Assembly (NCBI GenBank): GCA_022822445.1
Contig: JAJEBR010000112.1
Location: 98,553-162,552 of the forward strand
Source: Gemmatimonadota bacterium
GTDB taxonomy: Bacteria; Gemmatimonadota; Gemmatimonadetes; Longimicrobiales; Gaopeijiaceae
Length of the DNA stretch: 64,000 bases
Reading direction: 5' to 3'
Position numbers and translations under genes: made by a program. The notes below the pieces were generated by a model. It made no database searches. It was not told the origin of the DNA and saw nothing but the letters and a program-made list of their open reading frames with translations. Below are positions 18,336 to 28,161 of the stretch, piece by piece. Every line of letters starts with the position of its first letter. The first letter of the stretch is position 1.

Positions 18336-19217
18336 TCAACCTCCGTAAGCTTGTGCAAAAACATAGCGGGGCAGCCCGGCGAGGTCCTCGTGCACCGCCA
18401 CTTCGCCGAGGCCGGCACAATCCCGCAGCAGCCCCGCGACCGCCTCCGTCTGTGACCTGCCAACCTCCAGACCCACCCATCCGTGTGGGCGCAAGACCCC
18501 TTCCAGCCCGGCGATCAGCTCGCGGATCACGGCCAGGCCGGCGTCGGCTGCCACCATGGCCGTGGACGGCTCCCACTCCCTCACCTCCGCCTCGGCAGCC
18601 CGCCACTCTTCGTGGGTGAGGTAGGGCGGGTTGGCGAGGATGAGGTCGCAGGTCATCCCGGCCAGGGGCTCCAACAGGCTCCCGGCATGGAATTCGATCC
18701 CCGGCTGCCCGCACCGCCGCGCGTTGCGCCGGGCGACCCGCAGCGCGTCGGGCGAGATGTCGGTGGCGACGACCCTGCGGGCGATCCCCTCGTCGGCCAG
18801 GGCGATGGCGATGCACCCGGAACCCGTCCCCACGTCGGCGGCCGCCGCAAAGATGCGGTCCGGGCCCGCGACGCGCTTCAGGACATCGATGAGGTATTCG
18901 GTCTCCGGGCGCGGAATGGCCACCCCCGGACCGACCTCCAGCTCGAGGTTCCGGTACGGGGCCGAGCCCAGCACGTACTGGAGCGGCTCGCGGGCGCCGC
19001 GCCGCCTCAACAGCCGCTTGTAGCGGGACAGTTCGCCGGCGGTGAGCGGCCGGTCGAAGTGAAGGTAGAGCTGGAGCCGGTCCATCCCCAGGACGTGGGC
19101 CAGCAGAAACTCGGCGTTGAGCCGTCCGTTTTCGACAGCGCGGTCCTCCAGGTAGCCACCGCTGACCCGGATGACGTCCAGCACCCGCCAGCTGCGGGGA
19201 GGCGCGGGGGCGCGCAT
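18336..19217 (-). CDS. prmC: Peptide chain release factor N5-glutamine methyltransferase PrmC
   Basis: Methylates the glutamine of the GGQ motif in release factors RF1 and RF2. The 293-residue protein has the helical N-terminal domain, the IPRPETE segment that binds the substrate, the SAM motif ADVGTGSGCIAIALA and the catalytic NPPY. It lies directly downstream of its substrate gene prfA, the classic prfA-prmC pair. I take the ATG at 19215-19217; a TTG two codons upstream (19221-19223) overlaps the prfA TGA as TTGA. Confidence 0.94.
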   Translation of the reverse strand: MRAPAPPRSWRVLDVIRVSGGYLEDRAVENGRLNAEFLLAHVLGMDRLQLYLHFDRPLTAGELSRYKRLLRRRGAREPLQYVLGSAPYRNLELEVGPGVAIPRPETEYLIDVLKRVAGPDRIFAAAADVGTGSGCIAIALADEGIARRVVATDISPDALRVARRNARRCGQPGIEFHAGSLLEPLAGMTCDLILANPPYLTHEEWRAAEAEVREWEPSTAMVAADAGLAVIRELIAGLEGVLRPHGWVGLEVGRSQTEAVAGLLRDCAGLGEVAVHEDLAGLPRYVFAQAYGG

Positions 19218-19219
19218 GC

Positions 19220-20305
<1,086 letters not shown>

Positions 20306-20318
20306 CGGGGGGCTCCTT
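20306..20318 (-). promoter_or_regulatory. Shine-Dalgarno of prfA deciding an ATC start
   Basis: On the minus strand AAGGAG (20313-20318) is followed by seven bases (CCCCCCG) and then ATC GAG CCC CGC. Spacing is ideal for initiation at the ATC, and no other start codon lies within the range of this site. Confidence 0.7.
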
Positions 20319-20394
20319 GGTGCGGTTGTGATGGCGAAATATGTCAGAGGCCCGACCCGGGTTCAACGGAGGATGCTGATCAGCGGGCGACGAG

Positions 20395-20632
20395 GCCGGT
20401 CGCGGGACGTGTGGGCGAGGGCGCGACGGGCGCGGGCGACGGGCGCGACGAAGGGCGAATAACCGGGCTATTTGTCCGAGAGCAGGCAGCGCGGTGCTCT
20501 GGACGCTCAGAATGTAAAGAGGACCTGACAGATTGTAATGTCGTCATGGCAGCGAACGATGCGAGCGCCGCGGTCAGCGCGGATGCATCGCCCCCCGAAT
20601 GCAGCGGGGACCTATTCGACGGCCTGGCTGGG
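20395..20632 (+). repeat. Intergenic repeat copy A (between lnt and prfA)
   Basis: Fills almost all of the roughly 300 bases between the lnt stop and the prfA start. It aligns by eye with copies B and C: a GC-rich head (GGCGCGACGAAGGGCGAAT), a broken hairpin, AATGTAAAGAGGACCTGACA, a degenerate TGTAATG/CATGGCA pair, GCCGCGGTCAGCGCGGATGC, and the tail CCGAATGCAGCGGGGAC. The tail reaches into the last codons of lnt, whose TAG (20612-20614) lies inside it. Left boundary uncertain. Confidence 0.65.
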
Positions 20633-22255
20633 GCGCCCGGACGCGAGTCCCGTTCGTGCGGCCACCAGGCTCGCGGCAAGGACGAGCAGGCACGCCAGAC
20701 CGAGGAGGTCGCCGGTGAGGGTGAAGAGGGTGGTTTCGCCGCGGCGGCGCGCCTCCAGCACCGCCACCCCCGCCGTACCCGGTTCGAGCGCCCAGGGAGC
20801 CGCGACGCCGGTGGGGGGCACCGCGAAGGTGTAGCCGGTCGACGCGACCTGCAGCACCGAAATCCGGTTCTCGATGGCGCGCAGACGGCCGTGGGTGGCG
20901 TGCTGCCAGTAGGCCCAGGTGACCCTGAACTCATCGACCGGATCGAGCCAGTCGTCGTTGGAGACAACGGCCAGCCACTCCGCCCCTTCGCGTGCGAGCA
21001 CACGGGCGGTCTCGCCAAAGGCCGAATCGTAGCAGACCATGACGCCGACCCGCCGGGCCCCCGAGACGAGGGGGCGCGCCCCGCGGCCGGGCGCGTAACC
21101 CCCTCGGCCAGAGCCCGATGCGACACCGGGCCACCAGCCCCACCCCTCCAGTCCGGGGACGAGACGGACCTTGCGGTAGGCGGCCGACAGGGGGCCGCCG
21201 GGTGCCTGCAGGAACGCTGCGTTGTACCGGAGGGTGTCGGCGGCCGCCACCTCCACATCCATCGCGCCGACCAGCACCGTGGCGCCGGTGGCCCGGGCCA
21301 GGGAGGCGAGCGCGGTCCCCGCCTCCCCGGCAGGCTCCCGTGGCAACGCCCCCAGGAAGCGCTCCGGAAAGGCGGCGAAGTCGGCGGTGCCGGCCGGCCC
21401 CAGGGCGCGCAGCGGATCGATCCAGTCCTCGAGCCCACCCCCGTCGCGGCCCGGCTGGACCGCCGCCACCCGCCACGAAGCGTCGCCGACCGGGAGGAGT
21501 TGCTGGCGCACCTGGCCCGCCACCGCGGGGAAGACCGCGAGAGCGAGGGCGCCCGCCGTGCGCGGGGCGATTCGCGGGAGATGGTTCGCCCCCACACCCC
21601 GCCCCGCGAGCCGCCCGGCCACCCAGGTCGCGCAGGCGGTACCGGCCCACCCCCCCACCGCCACGGTCCAGAACGTCAGGAAACGGGCGCCCAGGACCTC
21701 GCTCCCCGCTGCCAGCGCCGGTGTCCACCCGAGCGACATCCCCGCGTTCAACCACGCATAGGAGAAGCCGGGAACGTGCGCGGCCACCCACTCCGATCCG
21801 GTCCAGCACGCCGCCAGCGCCACGGGGAGGGGCCAGCGCCACCGGCGGCGCAGCGCGGCGGCCCCCTCACAGGCCGCGCCGCCGAACATCCCCAGGAGAC
21901 CCACCACGACCAGGTACGAGGGAAGGGCCAGCGGGGTCCGCCAGGTGAGGGCGGGGATCATCCAGTACAGGCCGATGCCGTGCGCGAGGGCCGCGGCCGT
22001 GAAGCCGAGCGCGAAGGGCGCGGGGGTGGGGAAGCCGTGGCCGCGCCGCGGGTTTCCGGACCCGGCCGCCAGGGCGGCTCCGAGCGGCGCAAAGGCCAGG
22101 AAGGGCAGCAGCGCGCCGCCGTGCGGGGAGAAGGTCGCGCCGACCGCCACCCCCGACGCAGCCGCGAGAAGCACCCCGCGCGCGGCACCCCGGGCCCGAA
22201 GCCACCTCCGCTCCCTTCCCACCGCGCCCTCAGCGCGCAGAGGCAATCCCGGCAC
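20612..22255 (-). CDS. lnt: Apolipoprotein N-acyltransferase
   Basis: Adds the third acyl chain to the N-terminal cysteine of outer membrane lipoproteins at the periplasmic face of the inner membrane. The 547-residue protein has about six to seven N-terminal membrane segments followed by a nitrilase domain. The Glu-Lys-Cys triad is recognisable as FPERF, AYRKVRLVP and MVCYDSAF. The usual LVPFGEY is LVPGLEGW, so the second glutamate loop differs from E. coli Lnt. One more C-terminal membrane helix. GTG start at 22253-22255. The last codons lie in repeat copy A. Confidence 0.85.
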   Translation of the reverse strand: MPGLPLRAEGAVGRERRWLRARGAARGVLLAAASGVAVGATFSPHGGALLPFLAFAPLGAALAAGSGNPRRGHGFPTPAPFALGFTAAALAHGIGLYWMIPALTWRTPLALPSYLVVVGLLGMFGGAACEGAAALRRRWRWPLPVALAACWTGSEWVAAHVPGFSYAWLNAGMSLGWTPALAAGSEVLGARFLTFWTVAVGGWAGTACATWVAGRLAGRGVGANHLPRIAPRTAGALALAVFPAVAGQVRQQLLPVGDASWRVAAVQPGRDGGGLEDWIDPLRALGPAGTADFAAFPERFLGALPREPAGEAGTALASLARATGATVLVGAMDVEVAAADTLRYNAAFLQAPGGPLSAAYRKVRLVPGLEGWGWWPGVASGSGRGGYAPGRGARPLVSGARRVGVMVCYDSAFGETARVLAREGAEWLAVVSNDDWLDPVDEFRVTWAYWQHATHGRLRAIENRISVLQVASTGYTFAVPPTGVAAPWALEPGTAGVAVLEARRRGETTLFTLTGDLLGLACLLVLAASLVAARTGLASGRPSQAVE

Positions 22256-22277
22256 CCGGCACCAAACCCGCGTACCG

Positions 22278-23300
22278 CTAGCGCAGCCGGGTCTCGCGAC
22301 CGTCCCGGGCCGAGTCGTACGCGGCCTCGACCAGGCTCATCAGGGTGACCTGTTCGGATGGCGGTTCGGCCGCGGCGGTCCCGGCGACGACGCGCACGAA
22401 CTTGTCCAGGAGGCGCCGGTATCCGTTGGTGAAGAGGTCCTCGCCGCCACGCGGGATCGGCTGCCGCGGAGTCACCTCGACGGTTCGCCCGCCCACCTGC
22501 TGGTAGATGGTGAGGGGCGTGAGCCGCGCTCCGCCCTCCGAACCCACGACCCACAGCCCGTGGCGGTCCGCCGGGGCGTGGAGGCGCCAGCTCGCCGCCA
22601 TGGAGAGGACGACGCCACCCTCGGTTACGACGTGGAGGTGCGCTTCCTCCTCGACGTCGAAACCGTCCCCCGGCGTGATGGCCGAGACGCGGTCCACCCC
22701 GGGATAGCCCAGTACCCACAGCGCCAGATCCAGCGCCGGGACGCCGATGTCCATGAGCGCGCCGCCGCCCGATTCCAGGGCGCGCCGCCGCCATCCCGTC
22801 CGCGGGCGGCGCACCGCGCGGTTCAGCCAGTCCACCCGTACCGCGCTGATCTCCCCCAGGGTTCCGTCGGCAATCGCGGAGCGCAGCGCCCGCACATTGG
22901 GCTGGTACCGATGCGACATCCCCAGCACCATCCCCCTGCCGGTGTCCTCGGAGACCTGCAGCAGATGACGCACGCCTCCGGCCGACAGCGCGAGCGGACG
23001 CTCGACCAGCACGTGCTTGCCGGCTCTGAGACACTGGGTAGCGAGGTCCTCGTGGACGAAGCTGGGCGCGCAGATCACGACCCCCCCGATCTCGTCGTCG
23101 GCGACGAGCACGTCGACGTCGAGCACCTGCGGGATGCCGAACCGCCTGGCGATCGTCTTCGCTTTCGCCTGGTCCACGTCGGCCACCGCAGACAGCTCCA
23201 CATCCGCACGCTCGGCGAGGATCGGAAGGTGCATGAGCTGGCCGATCACGCCCGTCCCCACAACGCCGATCCGGACTCTGCGGCCCCCTGTTTCACGCAC
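22278..23300 (-). CDS. Gfo/Idh/MocA family oxidoreductase
   Basis: NAD(P)-dependent oxidoreductase of a family acting on sugars, inositols and related compounds. The 340-residue protein has the N-terminal Rossmann motif GVVGTGVIG and the C-terminal alpha/beta domain. The normally conserved EKP motif is ERP (KHVLVERPLAL), so the lysine usually needed for catalysis is arginine; activity is therefore uncertain. Start: GTG at 23298-23300, overlapping the rimO stop by eight bases; a GTG eight codons inside (23274-23276) is an alternative. Substrate unknown, and neighbours (lnt, rimO) give no hint. Confidence 0.8.
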   Translation of the reverse strand: MRETGGRRVRIGVVGTGVIGQLMHLPILAERADVELSAVADVDQAKAKTIARRFGIPQVLDVDVLVADDEIGGVVICAPSFVHEDLATQCLRAGKHVLVERPLALSAGGVRHLLQVSEDTGRGMVLGMSHRYQPNVRALRSAIADGTLGEISAVRVDWLNRAVRRPRTGWRRRALESGGGALMDIGVPALDLALWVLGYPGVDRVSAITPGDGFDVEEEAHLHVVTEGGVVLSMAASWRLHAPADRHGLWVVGSEGGARLTPLTIYQQVGGRTVEVTPRQPIPRGGEDLFTNGYRRLLDKFVRVVAGTAAAEPPSEQVTLMSLVEAAYDSARDGRETRLR

Positions 23301-24747
23301 TGATCAGCCTCCCGGTCAGGTCGTAGTCGTCGGCATCGACGATCTCGACGTCCACGATGTCTCCCGCTGCGATACCCCGCGCGCCCGTCACAAAGGTCCT
23401 TCCGTCCACCTCCGGCGCCTGGCCCTGCGTGCGTCCCGCCGCATCGTGGCCCGGCGCGTCGGGCACCAGCTCGTCCACCATGACCTTCGCGCGCGTCCCC
23501 ACTCTCCGCAGGTTGCACTCCAGCGACAGGTCGCGCTGATGCTCCATCACCCGGTCGAGCCGCTCCGCCTTGACCTCCTCGGGCACCTGGTCCGGCATCG
23601 CCGCCGCCGCGGTCCCTTCCTCGATGGAATAGGCAAAGGCCCCGACCCGGTCGAAACGTATTTCCTCAAGGAAGTCCATCATGATTCGCACATCCTCGTC
23701 GGTCTCGCCGGGGAAGCCGACGATCAGGGTGGTGCGGAGCGTGAGGTCATCGATGCCGTCGCGCAGCCAGCGCACCCGTTCGCGCACCGTCGCCTGCCTC
23801 TCGGGACGGCGCATGCGCGCCAGCACCGCGTCGCTTCCGTGCTGCAGGGGCATGTCCAGGTAGGGGATCAGCCGTGGCTGGCCGGCAATCAGATCGACGA
23901 GCGCCGGCGTGATCCCCGACGGGTACATGTAGAGCAGCCGGAACCAGTCCACCTCCGTTCCCTCCAGCAGCGCCTTCAGCAGATCCTGAAGGAGCGGAGC
24001 CGCCGGGTCCCGCCGCCGGAGATCCCGCCCGTACCAGGTGGTGTCCTGGGAGACCAGGTTGAGCTCCCTGACTCCCTGCCTTCCCAGTGCGCGCGCCTCC
24101 GCCACCAGGGAGTCGAGGTCCGCGCTTCGGTGCAGGCCGCGCATGTGGGGGATGGCGCAGAAGGCGCAGCGGTGGTCGCAACCCTCGCTCACCTTGAGGA
24201 AGGATGTGTGGCGCGTCTGCGTACTCAGAATGCGCAGCGACCGCTCCATCGTCGGCACGAAGGAGTCCCCGACGTAACCCCGCGCCCGCAATTCCGGCAC
24301 GAGGCGCCCCATCTCCGCGATCCCCAGGAACAGGTCCACCTCCGGGATCTCCCGCTCAAGCTCCTCGCGGTAGCGCTGCACCATGCATCCGACCGCGGCC
24401 ACCGCCCGCACCTGTCCCCGCGCCTTCAGTTCGCACGCCGCCAGGATGGTGTCGATCGACTGTTCCTTGGCGGCGTCGATGAATCCGCAGGTGTTGACCA
24501 CCACCACGTCGGCGTTCTCGACATCGCTCGTGACCCTCGCTCCCGTGGCCACGAGCGCCGCCATCATGTGCTCGGAATCGACCGTGTTCTTGTCGCATCC
24601 GAGCGTCACGAGACCGAGGCGGGGCCCGTTCGCGGGACCCATGGCGAAGGAGCGCGGATCGACGGCCTTCACGCCCGGATCGACCCCCGGACGAACCGGT
24701 CCGGCGCTGACCGGGAATACGGGCAGATCGCGGGTTCGCAGCCTCAT
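23293..24747 (-). CDS. rimO: Ribosomal protein S12 methylthiotransferase RimO
   Basis: Radical-SAM enzyme that methylthiolates the conserved aspartate of ribosomal protein S12. The 484-residue protein has an unusual ~43-residue N-terminal lead, the UPF0004 domain with three cluster cysteines (C51, C87, C121), and the radical SAM motif C190-x3-C194-x2-C197 in SEGCDHRCAFCAIPHMRG. A C-terminal TRAM domain follows. The AIPxMRG context fits RimO better than MiaB. ATG at 24745-24747 overlaps the lolA TGA (ATGA). Confidence 0.92.
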   Translation of the reverse strand: MRLRTRDLPVFPVSAGPVRPGVDPGVKAVDPRSFAMGPANGPRLGLVTLGCDKNTVDSEHMMAALVATGARVTSDVENADVVVVNTCGFIDAAKEQSIDTILAACELKARGQVRAVAAVGCMVQRYREELEREIPEVDLFLGIAEMGRLVPELRARGYVGDSFVPTMERSLRILSTQTRHTSFLKVSEGCDHRCAFCAIPHMRGLHRSADLDSLVAEARALGRQGVRELNLVSQDTTWYGRDLRRRDPAAPLLQDLLKALLEGTEVDWFRLLYMYPSGITPALVDLIAGQPRLIPYLDMPLQHGSDAVLARMRRPERQATVRERVRWLRDGIDDLTLRTTLIVGFPGETDEDVRIMMDFLEEIRFDRVGAFAYSIEEGTAAAAMPDQVPEEVKAERLDRVMEHQRDLSLECNLRRVGTRAKVMVDELVPDAPGHDAAGRTQGQAPEVDGRTFVTGARGIAAGDIVDVEIVDADDYDLTGRLISA

Positions 24748-25631
24748 CGGGGGCCGGGCATTCCCATTACACGCGCGCCCTCGGGGACCTCGAAGACGAA
24801 GAGCGCCGGGTCGGGTGTGGCGGAAAGGTCGATGTCGCTGAGCGTGAGGGTGCGGATGTTGCCGCTCTGTTCATGGATCTCGACGCGACGCATCACATGG
24901 CTGCGAACGTCCAGCCAGAGTCGCGCCCGGCGGTACCACGCACCCTCGCGGGGCGTGAGGACCACCACGCGGCATTCCCGACCGCCGACCGCCTCGATAC
25001 CGCCTTCTTCGGCTTCGTACCTGGTGCCGGGGTCCTCCAGCAATTCGCGGAAGAAGTCCTCCTGGCCCGGGGAGTTCGCCGCCGGGAATCGGTTCACCTG
25101 CTTCTCGTCGAGGCTGGGATAATACACCCAGACGTACTCCCCGTCCCCGATCACCATGTCGCCGTCCGGGTCGTTGAACCGCTGGGAGAAGAGGTTCGGG
25201 CGCTGCTGGCAGATTTGCCCCGCGGTCGCAATGGTCGCGTCGTAAGGGGTTTCGATCACTTGCTGGAAATCCGCACAGATGGCACTCACCTCGCGGTAGC
25301 GGCGGGCTGCCTCTTCCAGGGCGGGAACGGACTGCTGCGCCGCCAGAGGGGACGCTTGCGGCGGGAGGGCCAGCGACGGGGCCGCCAGGGCCGCCAGTGC
25401 GCCGATGAGTCCGCGCGGGCACAGCCGGGAGCGGCGAGGCGCAGGGCCGGCGAGGCGCGACGAGGGGCGAACCGCACCGCTATTCGTTCGAAGAGCACCG
25501 CAGAGAGGCGCTATCAGGATCCTGACAGTAAAGCCAACATGACATTTGGTAATGTTCTCATTACATCGCGACTGCTTGAGCACCGCGGTCCAGCGCCGAT
25601 GAATCGCCAGCCGAACGCAGCGGGGACTCAT
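24744..25631 (-). CDS. lolA: Outer membrane lipoprotein carrier LolA-like protein, start region inside a repeat
   Basis: Carries lipoproteins across the periplasm to the outer membrane. The mature region resembles LolA: EEAARRYREVSAICADFQQ, an FSQRFNDPDGDMVIGDGEYVWVYYP segment, and VLTPREGAWYRRARLWLDVRSHV. A hydrophobic signal-like stretch (GLIGALAALAAPSLAL) begins near 25420, but no ATG, GTG or TTG lies just before it. The frame continues upstream through repeat copy B to an ATG at 25629-25631 with GGGAG eight bases before it. That predicts about 70 extra repeat-encoded residues (MSPRCVRLAIHRRW...). Either this long form is real, or a CTG or other rare start is used, or the true start was displaced by the repeat. 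Confidence 0.75.
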   Translation of the reverse strand: MSPRCVRLAIHRRWTAVLKQSRCNENITKCHVGFTVRILIAPLCGALRTNSGAVRPSSRLAGPAPRRSRLCPRGLIGALAALAAPSLALPPQASPLAAQQSVPALEEAARRYREVSAICADFQQVIETPYDATIATAGQICQQRPNLFSQRFNDPDGDMVIGDGEYVWVYYPSLDEKQVNRFPAANSPGQEDFFRELLEDPGTRYEAEEGGIEAVGGRECRVVVLTPREGAWYRRARLWLDVRSHVMRRVEIHEQSGNIRTLTLSDIDLSATPDPALFVFEVPEGARVMGMPGPR

Positions 25632-25650
25632 GCGACGGGCTCCCGGGGGC
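25424..25650 (+). repeat. Intergenic repeat copy B (between ftsK and lolA)
   Basis: Aligns with copy C over nearly its whole length: head GGCGGCGAGGCGC...GGCGCGACGAGGGGCGAA, a broken hairpin (GCGAACCGC / GCTATTCG), ACATGACATTTG, the perfect hairpin GTAATG-TTCT-CATTAC at 25549-25564, GCACCGCGGTCCAGCGCCGATG, and the tail CCGAACGCAGCGGGGACTC. It ends two bases before the ftsK TGA and supplies the presumed lolA start region on the opposite strand. Confidence 0.7.
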
Positions 25651-25651
25651 G

Positions 25652-28159
25652 TCAGGCGGGGCATATCTCGTCCAGCCCGTCCCGGTCGACCAGCACTTCC
25701 CGGGGCCTGGAACCGTCGGGAGGCCCCAGAACGCCGGCTTCGTGAAGCTGGTCGACGATCCTGGCCGCGCGCCCGTACCCGATCCGCAGCTTGCGCTGGA
25801 GAAGCGAGGTCGACCCCGATCCCTGCACCATGCAGGCTTCCGCGGCGTCGCGGAAAAGTCCATCCCAGTCGGCCGCGAAGGCCTCATCCCCCCCATCCGC
25901 ATCCCCGTCCACTTCCTGGATCTCATCGAGGATGTCCGATTCCCCGGCCTTCACCCGTGCCTTGATCGCTTCAATCGTGTCCGCCTCTTCGCGGAACCAC
26001 TGCATCAGCTTGCCGGTCTCCTCGGTCGAGATGAAGGCGCCCTGCATGCGCACCGGCTCGCCCTGTCCGGGAGGGAGGAAGAGCATGTCGCCGTGGCCCA
26101 GCAGGGAATCCGCTCCATTCTGGTCGAGGATGGTCCTGGAATCGGTCTTGGACGCGACCCGGAAAGCTATCCTGCAAGGGAAGTTGGCCTTGATCAGCCC
26201 GGTCACGACATTAACGCTCGGACGCTGGGTCGCGACCAGCAGGTGGATGCCGATCGCGCGGGCCTTCTGGGCCAGTTGCGCCAGCGGCTTTTCGACCTCC
26301 GCCTGCACGGTCATCATCAGATCGGCCAGTTCGTCCACGACCACCACGATCCAGGGGAGCGGCCCGTCCACGTACTTCCAGCTCTCGGGGTCCTCCTCGG
26401 GGCCGGCAGGCACGGGCAGCTTGAGTTCGGCCCCCTGCGCCAGGCGCCCGTTGAACTCCTGGAGCGACCGCACGCCGTTCGCGCTCAACAGATTGTACCG
26501 GCGCTCCATCTCCATGCAGGCCCACTTGAGCACGTTTGCGGCCTCCCTGGGGTCGGTGACGACCGGGTGGCGCAGGTGCGGCAGATCCGCATAGGCGGAC
26601 AGCTCCACCATCTTGGGATCGATCAGGAGCATTCGCAGGCGCTCCGGTCCGTGCCGGTACACAAGGCTGGTGATGATGGTATTGAGGCACACCGACTTGC
26701 CCGAGCCGGTCGCACCCGCGATCAGGGCGTGCGGCATTCCCGTGAGGTCGGCCACGTAGGGCATCCCGGTGAGGTCCTTGCCCATGGCCAGCGGCAGGGC
26801 ACCGCGTGACCGCGCGAAGGCGGCGGTCTCCAGGATTTCGCGAAGGTGCACGATCTCGGGACGCGGGTTCGGGATCTCGACGCCGACCGCCCCCTTGCCC
26901 GGAATGGGCGCGACGATGCGGACGCTTCTGGCCTTCATCGCGAGAGCGAGGTCGGCCTCCAGGTTGGCGATCCGGTTGACCTTCACGCCGGCGGCCGGAA
27001 CGACTTCGTACTGTGTGACGGCGGGGCCGGTCGTCCGCCCGGCGATCTCGCATTCGATGTTGAAGGTGCGCAGCGTGTTGAGCAGCACTCCGGCCAGCCT
27101 GTCGAGATCACGCTCCATCCCGTAGCGGTTCGTGAGCCTCGGAGCGGTCAGGAGTTCGAGGGGCGGGAGCGGGAAATCCGGTGGCGGAAGGTCCTCCTGG
27201 GACAGCGGCAGGTCGATACCCGCCGCGGCGGCCGGCGAAGGGTCCGCAAAATCGGCACCGGGGGGGACCGCCGCATCGGACCCAACCCGCAGCGCCGGCT
27301 GCAATCCGTCCGGGTCGGCCGGCGGACCGTCCGCGCCCGGGCCTGCCACCGCTCCGTCCGGGGCCGCCTCGTGCCCGAACGGATCTTCACCCATGCCCGG
27401 CAGGAGCGGATCGGGCTCCGCCACAGCCCCGGAAGCCTTCTCCTCCCCGGCACGCGCGCCACTGCCCGGCCGGGGTCGAGCCGCCCACCATCCCCGCACC
27501 ACGGACCCCGCCTTCCGCATCCCGCGCCCGGCCGCCCGCCCCACCGTCCCCGCCAGCGCGGCGGAAGGCTGCAGCGGGTCGAACCGGAACGCGGCGATCG
27601 AGGTGGCCACGGCGGCGGCGGCCACCACCACCCACGCGCCTGCCCCGAGTTCGCGCCACAGCGGCTCGCCCAGCGCGCTGCCGAGGCGCCCGCTGACCGC
27701 GTCCCCTCCATCGGCGAGCGACCCCGCCCCGGTCAGGAAAAAGAGAGCGGCCGCCACCGGCAGGATAAGAAGCGCGGCCGCCGAGACGACCCACAGACAC
27801 CGGCGCACTGCCGGCCCCCACCAGCCACCGGTCGACGCCGCCGCCGCAAGCAGTCCTACGGGCACGGCTGCGCAGCCAAGCCCCAGCCACGCCACCAGCA
27901 GGACTCTAAGCCGCTCCCCGGTCTCGCCCACGGGATTGCCGGCGGGGAACACGTCGTCGGCGGACCCGATCAGGTGCAGCGGGAAGATGGCAGCGGCCAC
28001 CAGAAAGGCGATCACCGCGATCAGGACGGCGATCGTGCCGCGCGGGTCGACCACCCGATCGGCCTTCTTGCGCTTCCCGGTGCGGCCCTTTGCCGGCCGG
28101 GCCCGCTTCCGGCCGGCGGGGCGCTTGCCCGAAGCCTTCCGGCCCGCGAACCTGGCCAC
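25652..28159 (-). CDS. ftsK: DNA translocase FtsK
   Basis: Septum-located ATPase that pumps chromosome ends apart and activates dimer resolution. 835 residues: a Lys/Arg-rich N-terminus, about four membrane segments within residues 40-190, a proline/alanine/acidic linker, and the motor with Walker A GATGSGKSVCLNT and Walker B WIVVVVDELADLMM. The C-terminal gamma winged helix (SGSTSLLQRKLRIGYGRAARIVDQLHEAGVLGP) that reads KOPS sites is present. GTG at 28157-28159 has AGGAGG eight bases upstream; another GTG two codons earlier overlaps the accC TGA but is only two bases from that site. Confidence 0.94.
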   Translation of the reverse strand: MARFAGRKASGKRPAGRKRARPAKGRTGKRKKADRVVDPRGTIAVLIAVIAFLVAAAIFPLHLIGSADDVFPAGNPVGETGERLRVLLVAWLGLGCAAVPVGLLAAAASTGGWWGPAVRRCLWVVSAAALLILPVAAALFFLTGAGSLADGGDAVSGRLGSALGEPLWRELGAGAWVVVAAAAVATSIAAFRFDPLQPSAALAGTVGRAAGRGMRKAGSVVRGWWAARPRPGSGARAGEEKASGAVAEPDPLLPGMGEDPFGHEAAPDGAVAGPGADGPPADPDGLQPALRVGSDAAVPPGADFADPSPAAAAGIDLPLSQEDLPPPDFPLPPLELLTAPRLTNRYGMERDLDRLAGVLLNTLRTFNIECEIAGRTTGPAVTQYEVVPAAGVKVNRIANLEADLALAMKARSVRIVAPIPGKGAVGVEIPNPRPEIVHLREILETAAFARSRGALPLAMGKDLTGMPYVADLTGMPHALIAGATGSGKSVCLNTIITSLVYRHGPERLRMLLIDPKMVELSAYADLPHLRHPVVTDPREAANVLKWACMEMERRYNLLSANGVRSLQEFNGRLAQGAELKLPVPAGPEEDPESWKYVDGPLPWIVVVVDELADLMMTVQAEVEKPLAQLAQKARAIGIHLLVATQRPSVNVVTGLIKANFPCRIAFRVASKTDSRTILDQNGADSLLGHGDMLFLPPGQGEPVRMQGAFISTEETGKLMQWFREEADTIEAIKARVKAGESDILDEIQEVDGDADGGDEAFAADWDGLFRDAAEACMVQGSGSTSLLQRKLRIGYGRAARIVDQLHEAGVLGPPDGSRPREVLVDRDGLDEICPA

Positions 28160-28161
28160 GA

